Assembly (NCBI GenBank): GCA_030704615.1
Contig: CM060733.1
Location: 1,986,001-2,046,000, forward strand
Reading direction: 5' to 3'
Length of the DNA: 60,000 bases
Origin: Takakia lepidozioides
Lineage: Eukaryota > Streptophyta > Takakiopsida > Takakiales > Takakiaceae
Positions 9,520 through 21,319 of the stretch are shown in pieces. A model generated the notes under the pieces. That model saw only the letters and a list, made by a program, of their open reading frames with translations. It was not told the DNA's origin and did no database searches. Position numbers and translations under genes: made by a program. Numbering within the stretch: the first letter of the stretch is position 1; each line of letters opens with the position of its first letter.

Positions 9520-10130
9520 GGAATGGCCACATCCTTTTATTATGTCGTCCAACTTGTTTCCGCGGTTAAGGGTGCTCTTCCGCGGAAATACACTCCGCTT
9601 CTTCCTTGGCGCGCGGTGATGTGGCGTTTAAGCGTGATGACGTGGAGTGAGATTGGTGATGTGGCGTGGGCGCAAGTAGCTGCGCTCACGCGACCAGGCT
9701 CACGCCGAGGCATCCCTGATATCTTTGGGCTCCCAGCCGCTGGCATCACTGATTTGAGCCGCATAAATCCAGGTTATGGGATTAACCATGTACCAAAAAT
9801 ATAAATGATAAGTAACAACAGGGATTTGTGGGTACAAATATAAAATACATATAGAAATAACATGAATTTAACCTAAAAATACCATAACATATAATATAAT
9901 TGTCGAAGATACCAGCCATTAAAAATATAACCATACCATTGCAGTATGTCATTTGAGTTTTTGTTATACCCATGCCTAGGACCAGGGTATCTCAAAATTT
10001 GAAATACCCATACCCGTCTTATAACCTACCCTGGCCAATCCTAATCTACCCCGGGCCCTACCAGTTGGACCCAAGAGCCAAGTTGGACCTACCAGGACCA
10101 GTCGGGTATGCCAAAATGGACTTACCAGTA
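9520..10130. other. No gene recognised
   Basis: The left part is GC-richer with GTGATGTGGCG words, then AT-rich from about 9780. Toward 10000-10130 there are repeated short ACCTACCAG/TTACCAG words. No coding or RNA gene is supported. Confidence 0.4.
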
Positions 10131-10140
10131 CATTAACACT

Positions 10141-10745
10141 GGTTAAGACCCCAAGGACTGGACACTTTTACTGAGGATTGGGCAGACCAACAAATCAAAG
10201 ATGAAAGCTCGCAAGAAACTAAGAGTGAGTTGAGTGAGAAGATGGAGCATGAAAGAATGAAGCCCATGACAAAAAAAGAGCAGTTGGAACTCATCCAAAA
10301 GGCGGACAACAAATATGATCGAAGGAAAAATGATGGGAATGAGCATACACCGACGATTCGTGAAGAGGCAGCACCAGACATACTGGACGACATCTAGGTA
10401 ATTCACTATTTGACTTTCGGTGGAATGAAAGAAAACGAGTTTTGAAGAGAGCTAGGGGATACGTTTTCTAGGAAGGGAAGATCTTGTACAAATGGAAGCA
10501 TGTTCCAGACAAGAAAGAGGGCACAAAAATCATTGAAGGAGTGCAAGAGGAGTGCATAAGACTCTAGATCACTTTGGGGTACACAGAACCCATAATGAAA
10601 TATGCAAACGTTTTTTCTGGCACAATCACACTCAAGAAACTAGGGATGTGTTGAGGAAGTGTATTCCATGCCAACAAGGCAAGACTCTTGGGACTCTGCA
10701 TTCTGGAGCAAAGAATTTGAAAAATATACCTCTGCATAGATGAAT
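10141..10745 (+). pseudogene. Integrase N-terminal (H2C2 zinc finger) relic
   Basis: A plus-strand frame reads a charged linker (EDWADQQIKDESSQETKSEL), then YKWKHVPDKKEGTKIIEGVQ. After a frame change it reads HKTLDHFGVHRTHNEICKRF followed by FWHNHTQETRDVLRKCIPCQ. The H-x(4-6)-H...C-x2-C pattern plus FFW is the integrase zinc-binding domain of retroelements and of Ginger/KRBA2-like genes. A stop and frameshift separate the parts. The catalytic core is not seen. The C-terminal part of an integrase of similar style is found at 11290-11646, beyond an insertion-like gap. Confidence 0.65.
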
Positions 10746-10896
10746 GTGTCCAGCTCGTGTGTACGTACGTATGTATTTTCGGCAGATATATGTACATAAT
10801 CACACTATGTATATGTAATCATAAAGGAAAACAAACCGATACAGACAAATACATACGTACGTACACACAGGAACTGGACACATTCATCTATGCATA
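10733..10896. mobile_element. MITE-like hairpin element
   Basis: About 45-bp terminal inverted repeats (10733-10779 and 10850-10896), beginning TGCATAGATGAATGTGTCCAG and ending with the complement, flank a ~70-bp AT-rich centre. The arms contain TACGTACGTA palindromic runs. It lies at the end of the integrase zinc-finger relic. No clear target duplication is visible, so the mobile nature is inferred from structure only. Confidence 0.55.
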
Positions 10897-10983
10897 GGAC
10901 TAGTTACGTACGAGAATGAGCGTGCTAGTTACGTATGTGCGTACGTACCCTTAACCTAAATCATAACCTAAACTCTAGTAGAG

Positions 10984-11067
10984 GTGATGATCATCAACGA
11001 TCATCACAACTACCCAAATGCCAAAACAGAGCATAAGTGATGATCGTTGACGATCATCACTTATGCT
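10984..11067. repeat. Two palindromes of the GTGATGATC family
   Basis: 10984-11007 is a 24-base near-palindrome. 11030-11067 is a perfect 18-bp-arm inverted repeat around TG (arm AGCATAAGTGATGATCGT). Their cores resemble the palindromes at 1.2-1.4 kb and 4.2-5.5 kb. Confidence 0.75.
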
Positions 11068-11229
11068 AGATGGAGTTTATGGTTCATGAAAATTCTGATG
11101 GCTGGATGGCTACATTGATAGATATGCCATGACAACCATGTTACATGGTAGCCATGTTTTCCCACGGTAGTAGGCCCTCTATCTGCCATCCTCGCCTATA
11201 GGGCCTACTTCTCCACAAGGTTTCGTGCC

Positions 11230-11252
11230 GCTCACGCTTCATAAAGCGTGAG
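11230..11252. repeat. Short perfect hairpin
   Basis: GCTCACGCTT-CAT-AAGCGTGAGC: perfect 10-bp arms with a 3-base loop. It is not followed by a T-run. Related GGCTCACG words follow at 11264-11288 and at 9695-9710. Confidence 0.7.
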
Positions 11253-11289
11253 CTCAACTCCCAGGCTCACGGGGCTGGGCTCACGCCGT

Positions 11290-11646
11290 AGCTGTGCTGG
11301 GTATTTGAATGATGGAGAGGAAGACATTGACTGCATGATGATGGAGAATGTGGAATTGTTGGCCCAAATTGACATCTCACTTCATGAGAATGTACTCAAA
11401 GCACAGAAGGAGCAGCAGGAGAGTTATCCAGCTCGCAGAACGAGCAACTCCACCATGGAATCACTAAAGGAAGGGCAACTCATTATGATGCTCAGACCAA
11501 GGAAACACAAGGGCATTGAACCAACATGGGAGGGAACATATACATTTCAAGGTTACAAGGATAAATCACACACTGATGGCATAGAGAAGCCCGACCGCAT
11601 CCTGGGGAAGTCATTCTCTATCACTTGTATAGGGCACGTGAGATAA
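11290..11646 (+). pseudogene. Integrase C-terminal region relic
   Basis: A plus-strand frame of about 115 codons reads ISLHENVLKAQKEQQESYPA, then SLKEGQLIMMLRPRKHKG, PTWEGTYTF. The pattern KAQ..Q..Y...R....G.L.....RK...W.G.Y.. is the usual segment after an integrase core. With 10141-10745 it forms the two ends of one integrase whose core is missing or replaced. The style resembles Ginger/KRBA2-like or Metaviridae integrases; which one is not decidable here. Confidence 0.55.
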
Positions 11647-11649
11647 ATG

Positions 11650-12100
11650 GGTATTTTGTAAGGGGGTATTACTTTTATTTTGGGTATTTCTTAGTATCTT
11701 TTGTTTAAAACAATAAAATATAATTAAAATAGCACGTCAAAAATTCACCATATTACAAAATTATAATGTAATTATATATTAAAACACCATATATTAATAA
11801 TACAAGAAAAGATTTTTTATTCCAAGATAATTTAATTTATTATTTGGTTGAAATACATTCATTTAAAGCATTCCCATCATCATCTGCATTCAAGGTGTAA
11901 ACGTTATGCACTAAAGTCATCGTGACTGAACTAATAAATGAGTCTACATCTATCCATTTGTTGTCGGTATGATCGTATTTGAATTTAAATTTTCCTCTAG
12001 ATTTTGAGAAATAGTTTAATTACATCATAATTGGTGTGGTTGGTCTATTTAGGAGATCAATAGGCTGCCGCGATATCCCCCACCTGCTCCCTGTCTTTCT
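11650..12100. other. AT-rich stretch, no gene
   Basis: Strongly AT-rich with ATTAATAATAC, TTTAATTTATT and similar words. No open frame or structure of note. Confidence 0.5.
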
Positions 12101-12131
12101 TCTCATTTTTTGAATCCTGCCTATCCACCAT

Positions 12132-12640
12132 TTGCCTTCATCTACACCAGAAGCTATGGATGTTGGCACACCCTTGCGAATCCCCTTAGCTCCATTTCTT
12201 CGCAGAGTTGCCTTAACAAATGAGGATTGTGTTGTGGATACCCTCTGGACAAAATACACTCATACTGCATCTGATCCTAAACCTTTCTGCCTCGATTATC
12301 CCACCATTGACAGGGCTCCAAAAGGTATTTCCTCAAAGGCGCTTCTCCTCATCCTAGCTTCCTACTGTCATTTTGACGTCAAAGTCCTACTCCATGGTCG
12401 TCTCAGACTCTAACTAATTCTTAAGTGCTTCACCAGCGGTTCGCAAATAACTAACAACTTGCAGATTTGTTTTGGCAGTACAATGCCGAAACTGCTTGGC
12501 TAAGGATAAAAAACGATCCGAAAATAAAAATGTACCCATTTATGCATCTACATTGACACATGTACTCTCCATTGGCCCCTTCGATGAGTTGTGCGCAGAG
12601 CTATATGCTGCAGATCGCTGGGTGTTAAAAACTTTCTTCT
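12132..12640 (+). other. Possible two-exon coding remnant, unknown
   Basis: A plus-strand ATG frame (RIPLAPFLRRVALTNEDCVV, then FCLDYPTIDRAPK) meets a GTATTT donor near 12325. About 150 bases later, after TTTTGGCAG, the sequence reads YNAETAWLRIKNDPKIKMYP. These could be joined exons of an unrecognised gene. No domain is recognised and chance is possible. Confidence 0.25.
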
Positions 12641-12739
12641 TCCGTATCCCTCAACTCTTAGAGGGAGTTACTGATCTTGATACAATCGACTCATATAATC
12701 TTATTGAGTTGAGAGTGAAGATCTTAGCTAGTTGATTAA

Positions 12740-14650
12740 AAGTATAATTCTGCATGCATACGATTGTGGACTTGGGCAAGGATCCTGCCAATGGAGGCAT
12801 CAAGACCGCTATACTTTTCCTTGGGGGTGTTGCGTTCCACCCTCTCACATGTCTGTCTCTTGTTAGTCGCCATTTATTTATTGTGACCCGTAATTAATCT
12901 CTTGTTATAACTTGGATGTCAAATGGGATGTCAGCTCATTCACAGTGTTTGCAAGTGTACGACTGTGTCCAATCCTGAAGTATAGGTATATCACTTAAGT
13001 ACTGGCAACTCATTTTCTTGACTATATATTGAGCTTCACTTGATCTCATCCGAATACCATTTATCTAAACTATAGGTATAGAAATGGACTAGCGCAAGCA
13101 ATTGTGAAGAAAGGCACGGGAAAAACACATGCATGAGCAGATAAGGGTGGTTGATAGCTTTTTCTTTAGCAAGAGATCCAGGTAAGTTACTCTCTATTGC
13201 ATGTTTTCACTAAATACTGCATTCTCTGCTCGATATACTTTGGCGACTATATTCCTTTATTGTTTTTCCTCCTTGTGAACAATAGCCATACAACTATGTA
13301 TACAAACCTATATCACTCTCGACTCCGAAATTGAAAAATTGTCTTGCTCATGCAATTCATGCTTTATGTCAGTTGGATCATGTTGAAGGCAACCAAATCA
13401 TTAATAGCTTTACAGTGACAGTGGGTATACTGGTAATGGCATCAAATACACCCCTGAATCACGATCTGGCAGACAAACACCATTAAAGTGCCAAAAGGAT
13501 CTATCAAGTATGTACCCTTCCCTTTCCTGACCAACACTTGCGCAAATTTCATATAAATGTATCTCTTTAGACTACCCCTTCCTCTTAGCTAGCAACCACC
13601 CGACATAAGTTCGACGTTTATAAAACGATCATCTCAGTGTCACTCCTCCATTGGAGTAGTTACTCTTTTGGCCTTTAACATTTTGAATTCATCGGTTTTG
13701 AGTAGGAGAGTTAATTTGGTGGGCGAATAACACAATGATGTCCTGATTGTGGGGGCGAGGACACACATGAAGATATGTACTAGCATTCTACCTTCCACAA
13801 TACACGACTGGCTTCGCTAGGGTATGAGGCCAATGCATCACATGTGGTTGTTTAGACAAACTTTCAACGTGAATGCCAGTTTGCCCTTTTCATAAGCAGA
13901 TTTAGAGAAAGAAGTGTGTCAGCAATGAGGATGAGCCCAACTATCTTCTAAGATTCAAACAATCCCAACATCTTCCTCTTGACTTCACTCTCTATAGATC
14001 TAAAACTGTGGGGATTGTACCCAGCACCCACAGGGTTTATCAATTGTATATACATAGCCTTGATGTCTGGTGTGGTATTGCAGGAATTCAACTAACATGG
14101 ACCATCCACATACAATTACCAGGTATACATGTGATTTTGCAATCTTGTTATCGTCATTGATGGATAATTAAATGCACTTATGCTGTAAATTGGCGGAGAA
14201 GTTTTTACCCTCCAAATTGACTCAAATATCATGGAAAAACTTCCACAGCTTTCATTTGGCGACGGGTTTGAGCCACATTTCTGAGCTTGGAATTATCTGT
14301 CTTCAACAACCTCCTATAATTTCTGACTCATTACACCAAAGAAAGACACGCAGCTCATATCTAGAGACTGGCCATCAGGGACTTTGAACAACATCACTCT
14401 TGACATGTGCATAACTAGGTGAATGTCAGATTGTATTGTATTTAGTAGTCCACATGATCTATGCTCATGTGCACATTTTATGAGATCCTTCAAGGGCTCT
14501 CTGTGTCACTAACATTTTTCAGGCAGATCCTACCAAGTAGACTACTAATAATAAGATGCATTCATACTCAATTTGTATTTCTTCTGTATGTATCAGCTCC
14601 ACCAAAAATTGATTTCCTTCAATATATTGTCTCACATAGAGCTTTGTATA
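12740..14650. other. No gene recognised
   Basis: AT-moderate, non-repetitive sequence with only short frames lacking protein-like features on both strands. It is the downstream flank of the lectin gene. Confidence 0.4.
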
Positions 14651-14655
14651 TCAGC

Positions 14656-15114
14656 CTATTGACCAGATGTCCCAGTGGACCAGAGAGCAGCAATCGAGTT
14701 TACTCCGGTACAGTACAAGACAAGGTTGCCATCACTCTGCAAATTTAGTATATACTGGTTCACCATAGGAAAGAGATAACAATCGCCAGCATGTTGTGTT
14801 TGAGATGCCCACATAGGGTTATTTGATCCATCATAGACGACCAAGTTTCCATCCCACTGCATCGCCAAATAGCAGTTGTTACCTCTGCCATTGGTCTGGG
14901 ATGCCCATAGAGCTACTCTGTCGGGCTTGTACAACACCAAATTGCAGTCGCTCTGCATTCTCAACTTGTAGTTTAGGTTTGGACTTACGAGATAGGATCC
15001 GGCCGGGAGAACATTTGGAGGCTGCATGGAAGTGCCACTATTCTTGTCGCCTTGCCCGATTGTTTGAGCTATGAGAAATGCAAGCACCAGAAGAATGTAG
15101 TTGGCTTTGCCCAT
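14656..15114 (-). CDS. Secreted GNA-type (bulb-type) mannose-binding lectin
   Basis: An intronless ORF of 152 residues. Residues 1-20 (MGKANYILLVLAFLIAQTIG) form a clear signal peptide, which is why this ATG is preferred over an in-frame upstream ATG at 15324. The mature part is one B-lectin domain with three complete QxDxNxVxY carbohydrate sites: QSDCNLVLY at 54-62, QWDGNLVVY at 86-94 and QSDGNLVLY at 126-134. WAS and LWS strands occur between them, and cysteines at 81 and 112 could form the usual disulfide. GNA-related lectins bind mannose and are common defence or storage proteins in plants, ferns included. All three sites keep the key residues, so the protein should be functional. It ends with TAG shortly after ALWSTGTSG. 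No kinase or other domain is attached. Confidence 0.9.
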   Translation of the reverse strand: MGKANYILLVLAFLIAQTIGQGDKNSGTSMQPPNVLPAGSYLVSPNLNYKLRMQSDCNLVLYKPDRVALWASQTNGRGNNCYLAMQWDGNLVVYDGSNNPMWASQTQHAGDCYLFPMVNQYILNLQSDGNLVLYCTGVNSIAALWSTGTSGQ

Positions 15115-15324
15115 GTCTGCTTGTGCAACCTCGGGAATAGAAATCTGAAGAACAAATAATGGAGTGTGTGAAGGAGAGGGACAACATTGAAGTGAAAAGC
15201 TTTGATCCCTCAATACATAGACATTCCCCACTCTTTCCCTCACCACTGAATGCCATCTATTGTGCATCTTTTGGAATTTATGCCCAGAATAGTCTCGTCT
15301 TTCCGAACTCTCTGAAGCCCCCAC

Positions 15325-18300
15325 TTTGAAACGGCGCCCATGCCATCATTCATCACACTATGACACATGGCCGGGTGTACATGACACATTCTTACTAACC
15401 CCTGCTACTTCAAAAAAGTTGCACAATCCTGTGGAAGGATGGATTCGTTTGGAGCCAGATGCTCTTCTGTTCATTACACGGATAAAAAATAGGTGGTGGT
15501 TAAGAAAGCTGGTGCGGACCTAATTTTGGTCTTGCTACCTTGTCTTAAGCCAACAACAACAAGATTAGACACCCTGGCAACTGATGTATGATGGAGGAAT
15601 AATGTAATCAGTGGACCCAATGAGGGTTGGCCACCTGCTATTTAGATTAGCTCTTATTTTATATACAAAAGATATGGGGGCTTGGGCTCTTGACAATGTG
15701 TGTTAAACTGGGTCAGGATGCGTTGTGCAATTTTGGATGTGAAAGTGATGATGTCACGGGGTAGTGTCCCCTTTGTCGACTCCATGACGCTTCTGTACAA
15801 GGTTATTTTTTCCTTGTTTTTACTTTTTAATAAATTTCCCATGGTCTCTGTCCCCTGCTTTTTTTTTCTCTTAAAAAAAATGAAAGTGATGATGCCCTTA
15901 GGTGCCGCATGATTGGACTTGTGCCTGTCATCCTTTAGCCTAGCCCGCTCTAAGTTGCATTCCCGGTTGTACCCAACAGTTGGTAGATGAAACTGGAATA
16001 TTCCATGGGTAGAAAAAGTTGGTGGAGATGGAGGGCACGCTTTGCATGTTGGTTGGAAGGACCGTGACAAAAAATAAATAAATGATAATATTACTTATAT
16101 TAGGATATTTTCTTCTCTCTAGATAGTGTACGCAGCTTCATGCAAATATTTGTGCATTACTTGCCAAAATGTTGGTGCTATTATGGATTGCAATTGTCAC
16201 CAACCAAATCTGAGGTTGTCTTAGAACAAACTTGAGGGAGGGTTTATGTGATTTTGAAGTGCCAGCTTCTCATTATGCTTGCATAGGCTGATGCAGGAGG
16301 GTTGGGATGGTGCAACTTGAGAAACAGGCTATTGGACGGTGCTGGCGGACGGGCCAGGAGCACCCGGTTGTCATCAAAAGGTGATGTTTTTTCTTACGTC
16401 TCCTCAATCTGCGCCTCTAGCATTTATGATATAGTATGAATTTTTATTCTATTTTATTTATAAGTTTTTAGTTTTTTGTATGAATTATTGCAACCCGTAT
16501 TGTGGCCGCTAGCAAGGTCAACCGGTGGCCATTATCGAACTTAATCGGAATGGGGGAGTATTCCACGGGTTTGTAGCCCCAGATGTCGCTATCAAAGCTA
16601 CGATAGCCAAAGAAGACTTGCCACGTGGTGCACTTGATGTACCTAACAAGGTAGGTGTGTAGCCTCATTTAATTCACTAGAGGTCATCTTTTGTGGGGCT
16701 GAAATTTGCCCAATGGCGGCCCTTTAAGGGTTAACCTATTTTTACAAAATTGTATTGTTATTACAATATTAATTAAATTCTCAATGGGAAAAGGGCTGCA
16801 GTGGAGGAAAATACTAATATACATATCATATGACAGTGGTGTCACTTGCGTTTTTCAGCAAGACTCACCAAGCGCCATTGGGGGGTCCCATGTGAGGAGG
16901 AAAAGAATCCTTGGAGATTTCCCTTATACAGAAGAATGAGGGACAAGTTGTCCGGAGAGGGAGGCATTAAATCCTTAAAGAGTTGGGGGTACTTGTTCAT
17001 TCAGAGTAAGGCTTAATAACTAGCATGCCAAAGATCAAACCCTAAGGCGAAAACACATGTGCACCTTTGCAAGTGATTGGACCTTATATAAAGTTTCTGC
17101 TTAGAGCTATCGTTGGTTTTCAAACAAAGATGGTTGCTCTAAAAAGAAGTTAGTAGACTATCATGGAGAGATTACCGATTTCCAGATGGGGTCAATGGAA
17201 GTAGGCTCTATGTAGAGAACTCTGTTGAGCTGGCCAACATTATGAAGTTATTACAATCTCGCCAGTCTGCTGTAACCCTTCAAACCCCCAAGATGCCGAC
17301 TCATCCAATAGGTACCCAATTATAATACACTCATTTTGCTATGACTCTCTACTGGATCTTTGAGCTTCAACATTTTTCTATCATCTCCAAGTAATGGGTC
17401 AGATGAGAACTATTTGTGGGTATAATGATCAGGACAGTGTAAGTGCTTTTCTGACCAGTGGTGCAAGATGGGATATTATTCCAAAAATGGAGTGGCTTCA
17501 TAAATATCACGTCTAGTCTTGCTCAGCTTCTGCAATCCAGGAATACTTTCTCATCCTATGGTGAGACTGCTCCATCCCTGCTCTGCTCTCCATCCACTCC
17601 CCCATTGTGCTTCCCCTGGTGTATGTGGAGTGTGTCAAGGGTTGAACGAGTACATTATGTTTGTGAAAGTAAGTCAAACCAAGCTATACTGATTCCCCTG
17701 GAAGAACGTGACACGGAGTTTAATACGTATGGTGTAGGCCAGCAAAGAGTGGGAGAAACGGAGTAGCTGATGTTGTTGGGTGCATTCGCACTGACAAACA
17801 GAACCTGCGATTCAACGAGTTTGAGATCCTCTTTTCATGATGGCTGGCATTCACATAGACGTAACCTATGGTTCAACAAATTTGAAACTTATGTGATGAC
17901 TAGTTGTTTGATCAAATAAGAGAGACCTGGCATGCAATTTTGGTTGCAGCGATGACCTTGTAAACGCATGAAGAGTAGCATACCATTCTACTCTAGCAGA
18001 GACATCTGCAATTCATCAAAAACATGCGAGAGCACATGTGCAGTGCCGGAAGCCAAGTAGCAAAACATGGATTCTGTTGGGATATTCGAATGCTTGGATT
18101 CAGAGGAATAAGCTCCTCTTATTGTCTTCTTATTGTGAACCAGAGTTAGCGCATGTGACTCATTGAACAGAGTAGTCTCGTAGAAATTTCAGTCTAGTGC
18201 CAAGGTGGGGTAAACCCTTGAGGTCATCCATGATGGCCTCTCCTATGTCACAGGCTGGAAACAAGTTCAAGGATGTTTCTACTTCATTTTCATCACACAA

Positions 18301-18850
18301 TTTCCTGGCAACAGACATGCTTTGGACACTACAGCCTCTAAATCAGACTTATCCAGCAGGATCAAGGCTTGCCGACTTAGATGTAGATCCTTGAGAATCT
18401 CTTCTACTCTCTTCCGCTAGGACTGAGCGTGTTTGACAGGGGACTCCTGCTTGCAAGATGTAGAGTCCACTAACTTAGGATATCTGAAATTAATTATTTG
18501 TGCCGTGGCTGCCTAGCCTCCCACCTGCCCGCTGCGCCACGCTGGCGCACAAGCTATGCACGCATTACCATGGACTGTATGGCCTATGCTACGGGACCCG
18601 CTCTGCCATATCTCACAAGCATATGGCTCAATCATATTGGAGGCAACTTATAGAACATATACCGCTATTGTTTCTTTTTTCTTTTTTCTTTTTAAATTTA
18701 GAGAACGGGGCACGGAGGCTGTGGGGGCCTGGATTCCCACCCCCTCTTTATTCGACTAGATGGATGAAAGTGGGTAGGTAGGAAGGGATGACTTCTGCGC
18801 TGGATGGAGCTATCTTTAGTTCGCTTGTTTTATTATAACAGCTAGTTTAG
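15325..18850. other. Long stretch without a supportable gene
   Basis: No complete gene is seen. Around 16500-16650 the plus strand can be read as VAIIELNRNGGVFHGFVAPD followed by AIKATIAKEDLPRGALDVPN up to an AAG|GTAGGT donor-like site, which might be a single exon of an unknown gene. Poly-T tracts lie at 15860 and 18670. The rest is ordinary non-repetitive plant DNA. Confidence 0.35.
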
Positions 18851-18949
18851 GATTAGATGGCCGCTGATGTGTGATGCTCAGGGGATGTAATCTGGATAGC
18901 TTGTCAGATATCGACAAGCACAAGTACATCATGACCTCCCATTGTGTAG

Positions 18950-20107
18950 CCCATTGGGAGAAGTACCTCAGTGCCCCTTCGAACAGAATGTACTAATGGG
19001 ATCTTGGCCGGGGTGAAGGAAAGTGCAGATAGCATGATGCCATCTATTGTGCATGAGTTATCCTCATTCCATCATCAGATCCAAGATGAGCTTTAGACCT
19101 TCAAGGCAGAAGTGAACTGGAGATCCTCTGGAGCAAATGGGTCAGGTCACAATGGTAAGACTAACACTAGCAATAGGTATAAATTAAGCCAAGCTGTTGT
19201 TGAATGCATGATTTGCAAATCCAAGGAACATTACACTAGATTCTGCCCCTATGAGTCCCAACTGCGTGCACTCAATATTGAACGTTTTGAAAAGGAGAAA
19301 ACTCAAAAGATGGATTTAAACGCCACTGGTCGTTTGTGAGGTGCCAGACGATCATAAAAAGAGCCCAAAAGCTATGGTGAGTGCAGTACTATCTCATGAC
19401 TTCAAGCTTATGCACTGTGAAACTTTCAAACGGGTCAGCAAAGAAAGGATTTTCCCCGTTTATGACCCAATGTCATGTGGGCCATCTCTCCTTTCCATAC
19501 GTCATTGCTAATGGTTGTACCATGTCTGCCATTCCACTCAGTATAGTTAGGATACTTGGATGAAATATAGGCTCTGCCAAGGGGCTTGAGGTTACTATTG
19601 CTGATGGCACGGCTTATGAGCCAATTAATGGGGTTGATCACTCTGCCCATTCGTGTTAGTGGCAAGAGTGTTGTGCTAATCACTATGGGAGAGCAGATTT
19701 TGCTTGGTCTTGATTGGATGAAGGGTGCAGAAGCCAACATTGACATCATGAACAGTGTAATGTGGTTACACAATGGGGAAGGTCATCCTTACAAAGTCAA
19801 TTTGAACCCAGTCACCCCTTGCTGCTGGAACCTCCATGGCCAACTATTCCCGATTGAAGCTTCAGCTAACGAGATGATGGAGAACATGGGCCTACATAAC
19901 AACTGGGCCAAGTTTAGTCAATTCCAACCTTTGATGGTTGTCTCTATCAATGTTTCCATCCCCTGGTATGAAGGCTGGACCTCCTTTGCTGTGGCCAAAA
20001 ACACCATGCTTTTGCGACCCCCATTGACTTCGTCATTCCTGCTTTTAATGATTGATGCCTTCTCGATTGGCTTTTGCTTGCCTATAAGGTCATTACATAG
20101 AAGTTGA
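18950..20107 (+). pseudogene. Retrotransposon gag-protease relic
   Basis: The plus strand carries a CCHC zinc knuckle, CMICKSKEHYTRFC (CX2CX4HX4C, near 19207-19248). In shifted frames it then carries retropepsin-like sequence: FPYVIANGCTMSAIPLSIV, TIADGTAYEP, and LPIRVSGKSVVLITMGEQI continuing LLGLDWMKGAEANIDI (about 19640-19750). The LLGLDWM motif is the second conserved part of the protease fold. Several frameshifts and stops divide it. Reverse transcriptase is not recognisable downstream. It is a truncated, old element without visible LTRs. Confidence 0.55.
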
Positions 20108-20109
20108 AG

Positions 20110-20940
20110 GATGGAAGAAGCTTACTTTACAAAAGCACTGCCTTATTGCTTCTGGTGTCCTTCATAGAGGTTTCAAGGATGAGGTCAGATTGCTTGCGGC
20201 TAACCCTTGGACATGAAAGTCATCAAATCTCATTCTCAACTTCTCTCTGATCAAGGCATTTTGCTCCATTTTCTTGGGAGAGTAAGGGACTGTCATTGGG
20301 CTAGAATGTGGACTCTAGAGCATCTTGGAGCGGATGATGGTCTCACCCCACACTTTTGTCACCCTCTGGGCAGAGGATTCTTCTCGATTATATTCAGCTC
20401 TGTTGAATTTGCTTCCAAAGCCCTGAAATCCAATGTCCGGAAGTCTCGCTAATATCGTGTGCATATATTCCCTTGGTCTACTGATTGGGGTCATAAGTTA
20501 GGTGTGACATGCAAACCAAGGGTCATTGCTTTGCAAGGTTGCCCTACCTTCATGGCAACTACTTGCGTTCACCACCGGAGATAGGTGCCCACTTCGGAGC
20601 ATTCATTGGGACCATGAATGTTAATGACATGGGGGATGCTGACCTGTTGAGAGCGTTGATTCTAGGCTATCTTCGATCATACTTGGGACTCTGGTGCACC
20701 TAAAATTGTGGTGTGGATGTCAGAGCACTCTAAGATTGAGGCTTCCTTGAGCAGTTGTCACAGAAGGAGATAGCAAGTTAGGGGCCAATGTCTTCAAGAT
20801 AGATAGACAGTCATATTGTACATGGCCTTCTTTAATTATGACAGTGATGACAAAGAATACTAATACATTCCTCCACCACTGAGACCGTTATAAAAGAATT
20901 GTCCAACGTAGGCAGCTTGAGGGAGGGATTTGCTATTCTA
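20110..20940 (+). other. No recognised gene
   Basis: Only short frames follow the protease relic. They may be further remains of the same element, but I recognise no RT, RNaseH or integrase motif. Confidence 0.35.
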
Positions 20941-21171
20941 TCAGCTATCAGCAATCAGTCATTAGCCATCAGTGTGACGTGGATGCGGAAACGGCGGCCA
21001 CGTGGCAATATAATATTTTTTCTCGGGCTGCCCGTAATTATATGCTTGGATTTGTGATAAACAATAATGAAAAATAACACGGGATTGTACTGAAACGCCA
21101 CCTTTGGTTGCCGAAGGTGGAGGCTGAGTGGGAGAATATAAAGGTAAAATGAAATAAATGGATGTCGGAAC

Positions 21172-21173
21172 CC

Positions 21174-21205
<32 letters not shown>

Positions 21206-21222
21206 AAAAAAAAAAACCAACA
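21172..21222. repeat. Poly-C / poly-A low-complexity run
   Basis: A run of about 18 C is followed at once by A-rich sequence with single C interruptions. Frames through it are artefacts. Run lengths are unlikely to be exact. Confidence 0.85.
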
Positions 21223-21319
21223 TGAGATATAGACTTCTAATGTGGAAGAATTATGCACGAACGTGGAAGAATTATGCATGTTTTTTAGCCATTTTAATCT
21301 CTAGCTTGGATTATCGTAC

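Noticed and set aside
9133-9804. 223-codon frame rich in His, Ile and Ser
   Set aside because: It is the translation of the CATTCATC repeat; several frames are open at once.
14656-15324. Upstream ATG at 15324 for the lectin
   Set aside because: It would add 70 unrelated residues before a perfect signal peptide at the ATG at 15114.
21172-21222. Poly-C run as telomere or structural element
   Set aside because: Simple homopolymer next to poly-A, no repeat unit; run length is probably unreliable.
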